A stretch of 64,000 nucleotides of DNA from Salipaludibacillus neizhouensis (GCF_002886185.1 NZ_KZ614147.1:1151187-1215186); one strand, 5' to 3'. Positions 16,919-25,827 are shown, counted from the first letter of the stretch. Notes: generated from the sequence alone by a model not told the origin. Numbers and translations are program-made.

Positions 16919-17551
16919 TCAAACCTGTTTTTCCAAATAACTTTGGCCGACTTGTTGAATGGTGGCTTGTCCATTTGTTAGGTTTTGCATCCACTCTTGA
17001 AATGACTCTTCGTCACCGTCTTTTACAAAGGCTTCTAACGTGACTTGTTCTAGGTAATCGATCGTTTTCAATTTGAATTGGGAGGAGCGGATTTCGTTTT
17101 CCACCTTACCAAGCAACGTGTAATCGAACGTACTTGAGTAAATGCTCATTAATTGTCTTTCTACAACCCCGGTTGTATTAATGCCTTCACTCGTGGCAGA
17201 TCCATAAGCGCGAATGAGACCGCCGGCACCGAGTTTAATGCCCCCGAAGTACCGTGTAACGACAACGACAATGTCTTTTAACTTACGCTGTTTTAATACT
17301 TCCAGCATAGGTACTCCTGCTGTTCCAGACGGTTCTCCATCATCGTTCGCCTTTTGGATTAAATCCTGTTCTCCGATCATATAGCAGGAACAGTTATGAT
17401 TCGCATCCCTATGCTTTTTTTTAATGGAGTCTATGAAATTCCGAGCCTCGTCCTCAGAGGTAACTCTTTGCACATAAGCAATAAATCGTGACTTTTGAAT
17501 GGTTAATTCATGTTCACCATAGCCTTTTACAGTATAATAAGACGGTAGCAT
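16919..17551 (-). CDS. yvyE: YigZ/IMPACT-family protein YvyE
   Basis: 210-residue conserved protein of the UPF0029/IMPACT family, whose biochemical role in bacteria is not settled. The N-terminal domain has the family core KANDDGEPSGTAGVPML (about residues 70-86) and VVVTRYFGGIKLGAGGLIRAYG (about 98-119); the C-terminal domain is ferredoxin-like. It is divergent from degS across ~470 bp, as in B. subtilis, which supports the name. GGGAGAG stands before its ATG. Confidence 0.92.
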   Translation of the reverse strand: MLPSYYTVKGYGEHELTIQKSRFIAYVQRVTSEDEARNFIDSIKKKHRDANHNCSCYMIGEQDLIQKANDDGEPSGTAGVPMLEVLKQRKLKDIVVVVTRYFGGIKLGAGGLIRAYGSATSEGINTTGVVERQLMSIYSSTFDYTLLGKVENEIRSSQFKLKTIDYLEQVTLEAFVKDGDEESFQEWMQNLTNGQATIQQVGQSYLEKQV

Positions 17552-18024
17552 GTTTTATCTCTCCCAGGTAAGCAAATGTGTAGTAAGACTCACAAATTGT
17601 TTAAAATTATATAAAAATAGGCAAAACATGATGATAGTTAATAAAATTAGGGTATGATGTAATACTAGGGGATGTCAAGCGTCGCAGCCTAAAACTTGAA
17701 GTAGACATCTTTCTATCATCGTATCATATCCGAATAAGTGGTATATGAGAACTATATATTATTTATTTATCAGAATAGCTACTCTTGTGAGAAAAAGGGC
17801 ATGTTATTAGGATGAGGAAAAACATCAAAAGAAAATTATGGGGAATTAGTGAACCAATTGTCGGATTACCCCCATAAAGCAAACGAACCGTACGATTAGT
17901 CATTAGAGCATACCGCTCAAAAACAACTTTTTTCACTTGCCATGAGCTCCTCTACTAAAATGAAGGAAATTTTAATAGATAGACGGTTCCTTTGATTCAG
18001 AGCTGAAGAAAGCGAGGGTTTGGA
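17552..18024. other. yvyE-degS divergent intergenic region
   Basis: No gene seen. It must hold the promoters of both flanking genes. A hairpin with GATGTCAAG and CTTGAAGTAGACATC lies at about 17671-17711. The sequence is AT-rich with several TATAAT-like boxes, none decisive. Confidence 0.5.
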
Positions 18025-19155
18025 TTGAATTCCGTTCAACCGATTGAAACAATATTAGATAAAATGATGGAAACAGTGGGTCAAAGTAAAGTCGATATTT
18101 TTGAAATTGGCGAAGACTCACGGACAGAGTACGAGTCCCTGAAAAAAGAACTAGTCGATATTCAAAAAAACGTCATTCACATGATAGAGAAATCGGAAAA
18201 AACAGAGCTCCATTCCCGTTTCGCAAGGAACAGACTAGCCGAAGTGAGCAAACATTTTGCCAATTTTTCCGACGTCGAAGTAAAAGAAGCTTACGAACAA
18301 GCTAATGACTTCCAAGTTCAATTAGCCGTTCACCAACAAGAAGAAAAGCAACTGAGAGAACGTCGCAATCAAATTGAACGAAGGCTCATGAAATTGGGAG
18401 AAACAATGGAAAGAGCCGATCACCTTATAAACCAAATTAATGTCGTTATTAACTATTTAACAGGTGATTTGCAGCATGTTTCTGAAATGGTAGCTGATGC
18501 AGAAGAAATGCAGCAATTTGGATTGAAAATTATTCATGCACAAGAAGAAGAACGAAAAAAACTATCCCGTGAGATTCATGACGGTCCTGCTCAATCAATG
18601 GCCAATGTTATGCTGCGTTCGGAAATTGTTGAGAGAGTATTAGACACTGAAGGGATAGAACAAGCTCGAATAGAAATTCGTGATTTGCGTGTGATGGTGA
18701 AGGATTCATTAAGTGAAGTCCGTAGAATCATTTATGATTTACGTCCCATGACGCTAGATGATTTAGGACTTCTGCCGACACTGGCTAAATACTTAAGGAA
18801 TGTTGAGCAACGTACAGGAATTTCAATAACGTTTAAAACGATGGGAAAAGAACAACGATTCCCTACTCATATGGAAGTTGCTATTTTTCGGTTTATACAA
18901 GAAGCCGTTCAAAATGCCTGTAAACATGCAGACCCAACGAACATTGTTGTAAAGCTAGAAATGAAGGCTGAGAGAATTACAATGGTTATTAAAGATGATG
19001 GTAAAGGATTCGATATTATCACGAAAAAAGAAGGTAGTTTTGGCCTTATAGGGATGAAGGAACGGGTTCATATGTTAGAAGGAAAGTTGAATATTGACTC
19101 TAAACCTAATGTCGGTACGTTAATTATTGTTCAGATACCTCTTGCAATAGTGTGA
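18025..19155 (+). CDS. degS: Sensor histidine kinase DegS
   Basis: Cytosolic kinase/phosphatase that phosphorylates DegU and so controls exoenzymes, motility and competence. The 376-residue product has an N-terminal sensor coiled coil (to ~165), a HisKA_3 dimerisation domain with the phospho-acceptor in SREIHDGPAQ (His185), and a HATPase_c domain (about 270-375) with EAVQNACKHA, DDGKGF and GSFGLIGMKERV. It lacks membrane helices, as DegS does. TTG 18025 is the only start that keeps the family N-terminus, with GCGAGGG ~6 nt upstream. DegU follows after ~200 bp, an unusually wide gap for this pair. Confidence 0.96.
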   Translation: MNSVQPIETILDKMMETVGQSKVDIFEIGEDSRTEYESLKKELVDIQKNVIHMIEKSEKTELHSRFARNRLAEVSKHFANFSDVEVKEAYEQANDFQVQLAVHQQEEKQLRERRNQIERRLMKLGETMERADHLINQINVVINYLTGDLQHVSEMVADAEEMQQFGLKIIHAQEEERKKLSREIHDGPAQSMANVMLRSEIVERVLDTEGIEQARIEIRDLRVMVKDSLSEVRRIIYDLRPMTLDDLGLLPTLAKYLRNVEQRTGISITFKTMGKEQRFPTHMEVAIFRFIQEAVQNACKHADPTNIVVKLEMKAERITMVIKDDGKGFDIITKKEGSFGLIGMKERVHMLEGKLNIDSKPNVGTLIIVQIPLAIV

Positions 19156-19354
19156 TTTTTTTAGTATAAAAGAACTATGTATTTCCGTTTTTTGTCGGGA
19201 AGAAATGCATGAGAGATTTGCGCAATTGCTTAGTTTAGACATACTTTTCTAAAGGAAAATGTAGCATTTCCTTATCACCTCTAGAATGCACTTTACAACA
19301 GACACAATACATCATAGACATTATATAACTAATAAATTTTAGGAGGATATTAAC

Positions 19355-20053
19355 ATGGAAAACGAACATAAATTAAAAATTATTTTGATTGACGATCACC
19401 AGTTATTCAGGGAGGGAGTAAAACGAATCCTTTCTATGGAAGAGAACTTTGAGGTTGTTGCGGAAGGAAGCGACGGCTCAGACGTTGTTGATTTAGTACG
19501 CCAAAATCAGCCGGATGTCGTTCTAATGGATATTAACATGCCGAATGTTAACGGAATGGAAGCGACAAAAAGTCTTGTTGAAACATTTCCGAACGTTAAG
19601 GTCCTTATTCTTTCCATTCATGATGATGAAACGTATGTAACTGCTGTACTGAAAACAGGTGCATCTGGTTATCTACTGAAAGAAATGGATACAGAAGCGC
19701 TCATAGAAGCCGTGAAGGTTGTTGGAGACGGTGGAGCGTACATTCATCCTAAAGTGACACATAACCTGATCAATGAGTACCGTCGTCTTGCATCAGATAA
19801 TGGTCCAGAAACAGAAATTGGCTTTAGAGAAGTAGAATACCGTCGTCCACTCCATTTATTAACGCGACGTGAGTGTGAAGTTCTTCAGCTGATGACTGAC
19901 GGGAAAAGTAACCGGTCAATCGGAGAAGCTCTTTATATTAGTGAGAAAACAGTTAAAAACCATGTAAGTAACATTTTACAAAAAATGAGTATGAATGACC
20001 GCACACAAGCTGTTGTAGATGCCATTAAAAACGGTTGGGTAAAAGTAAATTAA
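19355..20053 (+). CDS. degU: Response regulator DegU
   Basis: NarL/LuxR-type regulator of exoenzyme, motility, competence and polymer genes. The 232-residue product has a receiver (1-125) with the acidic pocket IDDH, the phospho-acceptor Asp59 in [13 protein letters not shown] and the conserved Lys in GYLLKEMD, then a LuxR HTH (about 165-230) with [19 protein letters not shown] and [22 protein letters not shown] precedes the ATG. It has its own upstream gap of ~200 bp and a terminator behind it, so it may also be read from its own promoter, as degU is in B. subtilis. Confidence 0.97.
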   Translation: MENEHKLKIILIDDHQLFREGVKRILSMEENFEVVAEGSDGSDVVDLVRQNQPDVVLMDINMPNVNGMEATKSLVETFPNVKVLILSIHDDETYVTAVLKTGASGYLLKEMDTEALIEAVKVVGDGGAYIHPKVTHNLINEYRRLASDNGPETEIGFREVEYRRPLHLLTRRECEVLQLMTDGKSNRSIGEALYISEKTVKNHVSNILQKMSMNDRTQAVVDAIKNGWVKVN

Positions 20054-20067
20054 TTTTATTTTTCATC

Positions 20068-20103
20068 GACATGCACTCGCATTAGCGGGTGCATGTTTTT
20101 TGT
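20068..20103 (+). terminator. Intrinsic terminator after degU
   Basis: ACATGCACTCG...CGGGTGCATGT stem followed by TTTTTTG. Confidence 0.85.
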
Positions 20104-20125
20104 TTTCAAGTAAACAAGGATAGAA

Positions 20126-20166
20126 TAATGGGGGGGGGTCTGACCCCAAGAAGATCGACCCAAAAA
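20126..20166. repeat. REP palindrome, copy 7
   Basis: ATAATGGGGGGGGGTCTGAC followed by CCCAAGAAGATCGACCC: the GGGGTCTGACCCC form plus a half-site, 25 bp past the degU terminator. Confidence 0.75.
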
Positions 20167-20332
20167 GGATCCTAAAAGAGGCCTTGAAAGAAAAAGAACC
20201 TGAAAAAGTCGTCGAATCATAAGAGGTTTGCACAGTATATGAAGATAAGCGTAGACAATGGGACCTGTCAGTTGGTAGTATAAGTATAATGCTTCAAATA
20301 TGACAGATGTCATTTTTAACAAGACAAGTTGA

Positions 20333-20440
20333 CAGCTATCTTTACGCCACATGCATCAAGGGAAGTTCGCTCTTGATGCTCAAATGATATTGGCTTTAAA
20401 GATCACGCTGTATTTAATAAAAGACGGCTTTGCCGTTTTT
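20333..20440 (+). repeat. Family A structured repeat with terminator, copy A2 (before degV-like gene)
   Basis: CAGC...GCTG outer arms; TATCTTTA pairs with TAAAGATCA; inner stem GCATCAAG/CTTGATGC, a compensated change from the GTGTCAAGG/CCTTGACAC of copy A4. The tail TATTTAATAAAAGACGGC runs into GACGGCTTTGCCGTTTTT, a terminator hairpin. It ends ~40 bp before the next start codon. Confidence 0.8.
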
Positions 20441-20480
20441 ATTAATGAAATTTAGAAAAGAGAGAAGTGAGAAAACCTAG

Positions 20481-21335
20481 ATGAGTAAAATAGCTATAGT
20501 TACAGATAGCACAGCATACATACCAAAAGAATTACGGGAAGAACATCACATAATTATGGTACCCCTAGATGTTAACTTCGGTGAAGAAACGTATAAAGAA
20601 GAATGGGAAATTACCACGGAAGAATTTTATGCGAAAATGAAACAAGTCGAAAATCTTCCGACAACCTCGCAACCAGCCATCGGTCTATTCGAAGAAAAAT
20701 TCCAAGAGCTAGCAGAAAATCACGAGGAAATCATCGTCATTACGCTTTCAAGTGGGATAAGTGGGACACATCAAACAGCACTTGCAGCTGGAAACATGAC
20801 TGATGGTGTAGAGGTTCATTTGTTTGATTCGGAAGTAAGCTGTATGGTGCAAGGCTTTTATGTTCTATCTGCGGCAAAAATGGCGGAACAAAATTACAGT
20901 TCAAAAGAGATACTTGATCATTTATACGACATGAAAAACAACATACAAGCTTATTTTATCGCGGATGATCTCAATCACTTGCATCGTGGAGGTCGATTAA
21001 ATGGCGCGCAATTATTTGTAGGCAGTCTCTTGAAGATAAAACCTGTGCTACATTTTAAAGAAAAAATTATTGTCCCGTATGAAAAGGTTCGTACGGCTAA
21101 AAAGGCGTTAGCAAGGATATATTCGATACTAGACAAGGACGCGAAAAATGGAAATCCTCTTGATATTACAGTGATTCACGGAAATTGTCCGGATAAGGCA
21201 GCTGTAATTGCGGAAGAATTGCAGGCGAAATATCCGAATTCGAATGTTTCTATTAGTTATTTCGGGCCGGTAATCGGTACTCATTTAGGTGAAGGTAGTC
21301 TTGGTATAGGTTGGGTTGATTCGCGGATAAAATAG
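20481..21335 (+). CDS. DegV-family protein (fatty-acid binding, FakB-like)
   Basis: 284-residue two-domain EDD-fold protein. DegV proteins bind a long-chain fatty acid; some (FakB) present it to the kinase FakA. Seen here: IAIVTDSTAYIPKEL at the start (Ser/Thr loop), LPTTSQPAIG near residue 60, ITLSSGISGTHQTA near 90, and the RGGRLNGAQLFVGSLLKIKPVL motif near residue 170. In B. subtilis a degV gene also lies behind degSU, so position agrees with the name, but which fatty acid or kinase it serves is unknown. It is monocistronic behind family A copy A2. Confidence 0.9.
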   Translation: MSKIAIVTDSTAYIPKELREEHHIIMVPLDVNFGEETYKEEWEITTEEFYAKMKQVENLPTTSQPAIGLFEEKFQELAENHEEIIVITLSSGISGTHQTALAAGNMTDGVEVHLFDSEVSCMVQGFYVLSAAKMAEQNYSSKEILDHLYDMKNNIQAYFIADDLNHLHRGGRLNGAQLFVGSLLKIKPVLHFKEKIIVPYEKVRTAKKALARIYSILDKDAKNGNPLDITVIHGNCPDKAAVIAEELQAKYPNSNVSISYFGPVIGTHLGEGSLGIGWVDSRIK

Positions 21336-21369
21336 AAGTTTTGTGTTTTAATTAGAACTTACTAGGGAA

Positions 21370-21435
21370 AGGAATGTACTTGAATTAGCTTTAGGTGGAC
21401 GCTCTCCGCGGGGCAACACCTTTGCTTCTTCAAGC
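21370..21435. repeat. Family B repeat fragment
   Basis: TACTTGAATTAGCTTTAGG followed by TGGACGCTCTCCGCGGGGC is a decayed left half of the family B palindrome. Confidence 0.5.
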
Positions 21436-21578
21436 CTATTTTTCCGAGATTCATTCTTCTTTTAAAAAATAATTTTACAGATATCTTTAAAGAAGTATAC
21501 TAAAACTATAAATGACCAAATGTTTATCTTCATCGCTATTCCCCCACCCCTTACAATCCCATAAAGGAGGCGCATCCC

Positions 21579-23156
21579 ATGCGTTTTTATGTTTTACCTC
21601 TCTCCGAATCCACTTTGGAAAATCACAAGTATGCTGTGTATTTACCTCATGATCCTCAAGGGCTCGCTTATTGGCTTATTCCTGAACAACTACTTGAACC
21701 CATGACAGAATTGCCTCTCACTCGACTATCCGACTATGAAACTGCCATTGCAAATCCTAAAGTAAATCAAACGTTTGTCTCTAATCCAAACTTGGAAGCA
21801 ATGTTACGGGGGAGGCGATTACTTTTAGATGAAGTAACTGCAATGTTTTCGCTGCAGGAGATTCATGAGCATGTTTGCCACGGTTATATTCACTATTCTG
21901 CTGGCATAGTTCCGCAATCTCGCAAACTAGCATGTTCACGCTGTGGAACTTCGGATCCTTTTCTGTTAGCTCAGATCGAATGTGCAAGGTGTAATGACAT
22001 GTGTACGTATTGTCGCAGTTGCATTTTGATGGGGCGAGTCAATTCGTGCACACCTTTTCTTACTTGGCATGGGACGCAGCAGTTAAATGATACGAAAATG
22101 CCTCGGCTCGGCTGGCAAGGGGAACTATCACCAGCCCAGAAAAAAGCAGCGGATGCGCTTGTGAATGAGGTCAACACACCGCTTACAGAAAATCGTTCGT
22201 TCCTGACCTGGGCAGTTTGTGGAGCAGGGAAAACGGAAATGTTGTTCCCGGCTATTTTGGCTGGTCTTGAAGCTAAAAAACCTGTTCTTATTGCTACACC
22301 CCGGACAGATGTGGTCTTAGAACTGTTGCCGAGACTTCGGACGGCGTTTCCGAATACGGTTGTTGAAGGTTTTTATGGCGGGGCGGATGATCGCTATGCT
22401 AAAGCCCAGCTTTTGATTGCTACGACCCACCAACTACTCCGTTACCATAATTATTTTCCGAATGTGATCATTGATGAAGTCGATGCGTTTCCATTTAGCT
22501 ATGATGAAAAACTTCATTTTGCCGTGAAAAAAGCAAGCTTGAGTCCTAGTTTGACAATCTATTTAACGGCCACCCCTCCAAAAGAATTAAAAAGCGCAGC
22601 AGAAAACGGAAAAATTCCTCATGTAAAGGTCCCAAGAAGGTATCACGGTCATCCCCTTCCTGTTCCAAAACTGATGTGGATTGGAAATTGGATGAAAAAC
22701 CTTCAACGAAAAAAGAAGCTCCCTTACCATCTCCTCCATTGGATTAAGCAAACCTTAGAACGTAAAAAACAAGTATTTTTATTTTTACCAAGAATTGATC
22801 TCCAACCTGCTGTAGTCGCAGCACTTCGCCACGTTTTTCCGGAGGTAAGTACCGATTCGGTATACGCCAATGATGAAGAACGACGAGAGAAAGTCATGCG
22901 TTATCGGGAGGGGAAGATTCGCATTTTAGTAACAACGACGATATTGGAAAGAGGAGTCACAGTGAAAGGAGTTCAAGTAGGTGTGTTAGGCGCAGAAGAC
23001 CGGATTTTTACAGAATCAGCACTCGTGCAAATTGCCGGACGGGTCGGACGAAGTGCGGATGAGCCAACAGGAGATGTCATCTTTTTTCATCACGGAAAAA
23101 CGACAGCGATGGTTGAGGCGATACGACACATAGAAGCGATGAATCAAGAAAAATAA
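21579..23156 (+). CDS. comFA: Competence DNA translocase/helicase ComFA
   Basis: Membrane-associated ATPase that helps draw transforming ssDNA into the cell. The 525-residue protein has an N-terminal region with a four-cysteine zinc finger pair (CSRCGTSD near 118 and CARCNDMCTYCRSC near 138), a helicase core with Walker A AVCGAGKTEM (about residue 215), the DEAD-like IIDEVDAFP box (about 298), YLTATPP (motif III) and the C-terminal helicase domain with LVTTTILERGVTVKGV and QIAGRVGRS. AAGGAGG precedes the ATG. comFC follows after 22 bp; comFB, which separates them in B. subtilis, is absent. Confidence 0.95.
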   Translation: MRFYVLPLSESTLENHKYAVYLPHDPQGLAYWLIPEQLLEPMTELPLTRLSDYETAIANPKVNQTFVSNPNLEAMLRGRRLLLDEVTAMFSLQEIHEHVCHGYIHYSAGIVPQSRKLACSRCGTSDPFLLAQIECARCNDMCTYCRSCILMGRVNSCTPFLTWHGTQQLNDTKMPRLGWQGELSPAQKKAADALVNEVNTPLTENRSFLTWAVCGAGKTEMLFPAILAGLEAKKPVLIATPRTDVVLELLPRLRTAFPNTVVEGFYGGADDRYAKAQLLIATTHQLLRYHNYFPNVIIDEVDAFPFSYDEKLHFAVKKASLSPSLTIYLTATPPKELKSAAENGKIPHVKVPRRYHGHPLPVPKLMWIGNWMKNLQRKKKLPYHLLHWIKQTLERKKQVFLFLPRIDLQPAVVAALRHVFPEVSTDSVYANDEERREKVMRYREGKIRILVTTTILERGVTVKGVQVGVLGAEDRIFTESALVQIAGRVGRSADEPTGDVIFFHHGKTTAMVEAIRHIEAMNQEK

Positions 23157-23178
23157 CGAGAGTGAGGCGTTAACTAAG

Positions 23179-23964
23179 ATGCATTGGCGAGAACATGTAC
23201 AAGCAAATAATCGATGTGTGTATTGCCTCGAACGGTTCCACGAGGATGTGAGTTGGTCGTGGTTGTTGGGGATCACACAAGAAAGTATTCTCTGCCCTGA
23301 TTGTGCAGAAAAGTTGGAGCGAATCACTGATATCAGCTGTGAAATGTGCGGCCGGCCTGCTTTAAGCAAGGAAGAATCTCGTCATGCCAGCTTTAAAGCT
23401 GAGCCGGAAAAACAATGTCACGATTGCCTGCTATGGAAGGGGAAAGGGGGAATTATGCCTGTGCAACATCGTGCATTATACACGTATACACCTTTTCTGC
23501 AAGAAGTCATTGCCCGGTTTAAGTATCGGGGGGATGCTGAGATTGCACGCTTATTTTCTGGTGACTTGAAAAAAGCAAGTCGGGAGCTAGGGCATATAGA
23601 CATTGTGACAGTGATTCCATTAATGGAGGAAAGGTTATGGGAACGAGGTTTCAATCAAGGACTTTTGCTTGCAGAGAAGTTTCCATATGTGGAATTATTG
23701 GAACGGACTGGAGCGGCGGAAAAACAAAGTAAACGTCATCGGCAAGCTAGAATAGAAGCTTTGGATGGCGTCTTTCAATTGACTGAAAAAGGAATGAATG
23801 TGTCCTATGATGGTAAGCGAATCCTCCTCATTGATGATATTTATACAACCGGGGCGACACTGCATGCTGCAGCAAGTGTTTTCTATACAAACGGAGCAAA
23901 AGAAATATTTGGTCTTACAGTAGCCCGAGCGACAGGAAGTTTGAAAAAAACATTCAACACTTAG
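23179..23964 (+). CDS. comFC: Competence protein ComFC (phosphoribosyltransferase-like)
   Basis: 261-residue protein of the ComF/GntX family needed for natural transformation, partner of ComFA. It has an N-terminal zinc-finger part (CVYCLERF, CPDC, CEMCGRP, CHDC) and a C-terminal type I phosphoribosyltransferase fold with the PRPP loop ILLIDDIYTTGATL (about residue 214) and VIPLMEERLWERGFNQG. Four extra cysteine pairs agree with zinc binding in the family. The start is ATG 23179 with GAGG upstream. It is transcribed with comFA and leads into yvyF ~80 bp later. Confidence 0.94.
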   Translation: MHWREHVQANNRCVYCLERFHEDVSWSWLLGITQESILCPDCAEKLERITDISCEMCGRPALSKEESRHASFKAEPEKQCHDCLLWKGKGGIMPVQHRALYTYTPFLQEVIARFKYRGDAEIARLFSGDLKKASRELGHIDIVTVIPLMEERLWERGFNQGLLLAEKFPYVELLERTGAAEKQSKRHRQARIEALDGVFQLTEKGMNVSYDGKRILLIDDIYTTGATLHAAASVFYTNGAKEIFGLTVARATGSLKKTFNT

Positions 23965-24044
23965 CGAAATATGTCGATATATAAGAAAAGTGAAAACTGG
24001 CTTGGTCATCGACGTAAGAGCTGGAGTAAAGAGGAGTGATTAGA

Positions 24045-24479
24045 ATGGCGGAATTGGTCAATTGTCCAAACTGCGGAAAGCTTTATGTGAAGGCATTACG
24101 CTCGGTTTGTGATGTGTGTGCACGAGAAGTGGAAAACAAGTTTGATATCGTTTATAAATTTATTCGCAGACGAGAGAATAGAAAAGCAACATTAGACGAA
24201 GTGGTTGAGGGGACAGAGGTCGAAAAAGATATGATTGTTCGATTTATCCGCGAAGGACGACTTCATGTCTCACAATTTCCTAATCTAGGGTATCCATGTG
24301 CAAAATGTGGAAAAAACATCAATGATGGTAAACTTTGCGGGGATTGTACGGACGGATTTAGTCGTGATCTTGAAGCAGGAGATCGACAAAAAGCGTATGA
24401 GAAAAGAAAAGAGGATCGGGAAAAGGCGAAGTATCAAACCTACTCATCCATGAACGACCGCTTAAACCGTAATCGATAA
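24045..24479 (+). CDS. yvyF: Flagellar operon protein YvyF
   Basis: 144-residue protein of the YvyF (TIGR03826) family, found at the head of the flgM operon in bacilli; role unclear. It carries two zinc-ribbon-like knots, CPNCGKLY...CDVC near the N-terminus and CAKCGKNINDGKLCGDC near residue 92, with a helix-turn-helix-like middle (ATLDEVVEGTEVEKDMIVRFIREGRL). ATG 24045 is chosen over GTG 24036, which falls inside the GAGGAGTG ribosome-binding site. Unlike in B. subtilis, a terminator and a family A element separate it from flgM. Confidence 0.9.
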   Translation: MAELVNCPNCGKLYVKALRSVCDVCAREVENKFDIVYKFIRRRENRKATLDEVVEGTEVEKDMIVRFIREGRLHVSQFPNLGYPCAKCGKNINDGKLCGDCTDGFSRDLEAGDRQKAYEKRKEDREKAKYQTYSSMNDRLNRNR

Positions 24480-24488
24480 AATTATAAG

Positions 24489-24520
24489 TAAAAGCGTTCA
24501 TAAATATGGACGCTTTTTTA
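24489..24520 (+). terminator. Intrinsic terminator after yvyF
   Basis: AAAAGCGTTCAT...ATGGACGCTTTTTT; perfect 6-bp core plus G-T pairs, T-run. Confidence 0.85.
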
Positions 24521-24541
24521 GATGGTAATTTATAAAATTAG

Positions 24542-24650
24542 CAGCTACCTTCACGCCGCGCGTATCAAGGGAAACCCATCCTTGATACTTAAAAGATGGC
24601 GGCGGAAGCTGACGCTGTATTTAACAAAAGACGGCTCTGCCGTTTTTCTT
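24542..24650 (+). repeat. Family A structured repeat with terminator, copy A3 (before flgM)
   Basis: CAGCTACCTTCACGCCGC leads to an inner stem GTATCAAGG/CCTTGATAC, then GGCGGAAGCTGACGCTG, TATTTAACAAAAGACGGC and a GACGGCTCTGCCGTTTTT terminator. The inner stem again keeps pairing with changed bases. Unlike A1, A2 and A4 it lies 230 bp before the next gene and upstream of the sigma-D promoter. Confidence 0.8.
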
Positions 24651-24658
24651 TTGGGGAA

Positions 24659-24682
24659 AAATGGCGGGTCTGACCCCTTTTA
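24659..24682. repeat. REP palindrome, copy 8
   Basis: AAATGGCGGGTCTGACCCCTTTT: last copy of the family in the window, with one G-to-C change in the left arm. Confidence 0.65.
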
Positions 24683-24744
24683 AAAGGAAATGAGTGTTTT
24701 TGTGGTAAAATAGACTATTCTTAAATGTTTTTTTGACTGAATAG

Positions 24745-24771
24745 TAAAGATTGGCGGGGAATAACCGATAT
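24745..24771 (+). promoter_or_regulatory. Sigma-D promoter of the flgM operon
   Basis: TAAA (24745-24748), exactly 15 nt, ACCGATAT (24764-24771), against the sigma-D consensus TAAA-N15-GCCGATAT. It is ~110 bp before flgM, where B. subtilis also has a sigma-D promoter. It makes flgM, the sigma-D antagonist, autoregulated. Confidence 0.85.
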
Positions 24772-24882
24772 AGTTAGTAGAGGTTATAAAAGGTGTAAGT
24801 GGTGGTGACTTCGGTTAGTGCTGTATACCTTACCATAGGAGAATACCATATTCATTAATAGGATTGAAGGAGGTGCGTAACC

Positions 24883-25140
24883 ATGAAAATAAATCCGATG
24901 CATTCCGTAAAAGCGTATCAGAAGAGTCAAGAAGTCCAAGAGCGCCAAAAAAAGGACCATGTAAAAAAGCAGGATCAAGTGGAAATTTCACCTGAAGCAA
25001 AAAAACTAGCTAATACACCTGGAATTTCTGCGGATCGAATGGAACGCGTACAAGAGGTAAAAGAGCAAGTTAACAATGGCACGTATAAAGTGAACCCTGA
25101 AGAGGTAGCAAAGAAGCTTTATGATTTTTGGAATAAATAA
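24883..25140 (+). CDS. flgM: Anti-sigma-D factor FlgM
   Basis: 85-residue inhibitor of the flagellar sigma factor sigma-D, holding back late genes such as hag until the hook is complete. The start MKINPMHSVKAYQ, the middle DQVEISPEAKKLA and the C-terminal sigma-binding helices (RMERVQEVKEQVNNGTYKVN then VAKKLYDFW) are typical. GGAGGTG stands before the ATG. It heads the flgM-flgN pair and carries a sigma-D promoter upstream. Confidence 0.95.
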   Translation: MKINPMHSVKAYQKSQEVQERQKKDHVKKQDQVEISPEAKKLANTPGISADRMERVQEVKEQVNNGTYKVNPEEVAKKLYDFWNK

Positions 25141-25160
25141 ACAGAAGTGAGGTGTTTGAC

Positions 25161-25661
25161 ATGGTGCAGGAGCTTATCCAAATTTTCCAGGCAATGACGG
25201 TTGTTCATGAACGTTTTAATGAGCAGGCTTTTAAAAAAGAGGAAGTCATTAAAAAAGGGGATATGGCTGGTCTTGACCAAGTCTTAAAGGGTGAGTCCGC
25301 ATTAATTCAGCACCTCCGAAAGCTTGAGAATACGCGACAACATCTTATTCAGCAATGGATGGATGAAAAGGGACTGGTGAAAGAGAACGTAACGATGGAT
25401 CAACTACTTCCTCTCTTACCTGAAAAAGAGCGGGAGGATTTGAGTAATTGGCAAAACCGATTAGTCATTGAGATTCAAAAACTTAAAGAGCAAAATGAAT
25501 TGAATCGCCAAATGTTAGAGGACTCGTTGCGCTTTGTGAACCTTTCCCTTGATGCCATGCATCCGCAGAATCAATTCTCCAGTTATTCTGGTACTGGGGA
25601 AAATGAAGATGAGGATGATTTTGATCCGGGTAAACGATCGTTGTTTGATTCAAAAGTATAA
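25161..25661 (+). CDS. flgN: Flagellar hook-associated chaperone FlgN
   Basis: 166-residue helical chaperone (FlgN family, YvyG in B. subtilis) for the hook-filament junction proteins FlgK and FlgL. The body is a long coiled coil with FKKEEVIKKGDMAGLDQVLKGE near residue 25-45 and a C-terminal NRQMLEDSLRFVNLSLDAM segment that carries the substrate-binding helix in the family. ATG 25161 has GAGGTG 7 nt upstream; GTG 25152 lies in that site. It follows flgM by 20 bp. Two terminator-like structures lie between it and flgK, its client. Confidence 0.88.
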   Translation: MVQELIQIFQAMTVVHERFNEQAFKKEEVIKKGDMAGLDQVLKGESALIQHLRKLENTRQHLIQQWMDEKGLVKENVTMDQLLPLLPEKEREDLSNWQNRLVIEIQKLKEQNELNRQMLEDSLRFVNLSLDAMHPQNQFSSYSGTGENEDEDDFDPGKRSLFDSKV

Positions 25662-25668
25662 AATAAGA

Positions 25669-25692
25669 AAAATCCGCAAAGCGGTTTTTCTT
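25669..25692 (+). terminator. Terminator-like hairpin after flgN
   Basis: AAATCCGC-AAA-GCGGTTTTTC; short but followed by a T-run. Together with element A4 it puts two tandem terminators inside what is one operon in B. subtilis. Confidence 0.7.
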
Positions 25693-25707
25693 ATCAAGAC
25701 AATATGA

Positions 25708-25812
25708 CAGCTACCTTTACGCCACGCGTGTCAAGGGAAACCTGCCTTGACACTTAAATGAGGGTGGCGAAAGCTAACGCTGTATTTACTAAAAGACGCT
25801 ACGCGTTTTTAA
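25708..25812 (+). repeat. Family A structured repeat with terminator, copy A4 (before flgK)
   Basis: The cleanest copy. CAGCTACCTTTACGCCAC pairs with GTGGCGAAAGCTAACGCTG (CGCCAC/GTGGCG, CTTT/AAAG, CAGC/GCTG); the inner stem GTGTCAAGG/CCTTGACAC is perfect. TATTTACTAAAAGACGC and GACGCTACGCGTTTTT form the terminator, ending 16 nt before the flgK ATG and close to its ribosome-binding site. Confidence 0.85.
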
Positions 25813-25827
25813 TAGGGAGAGAATAGG

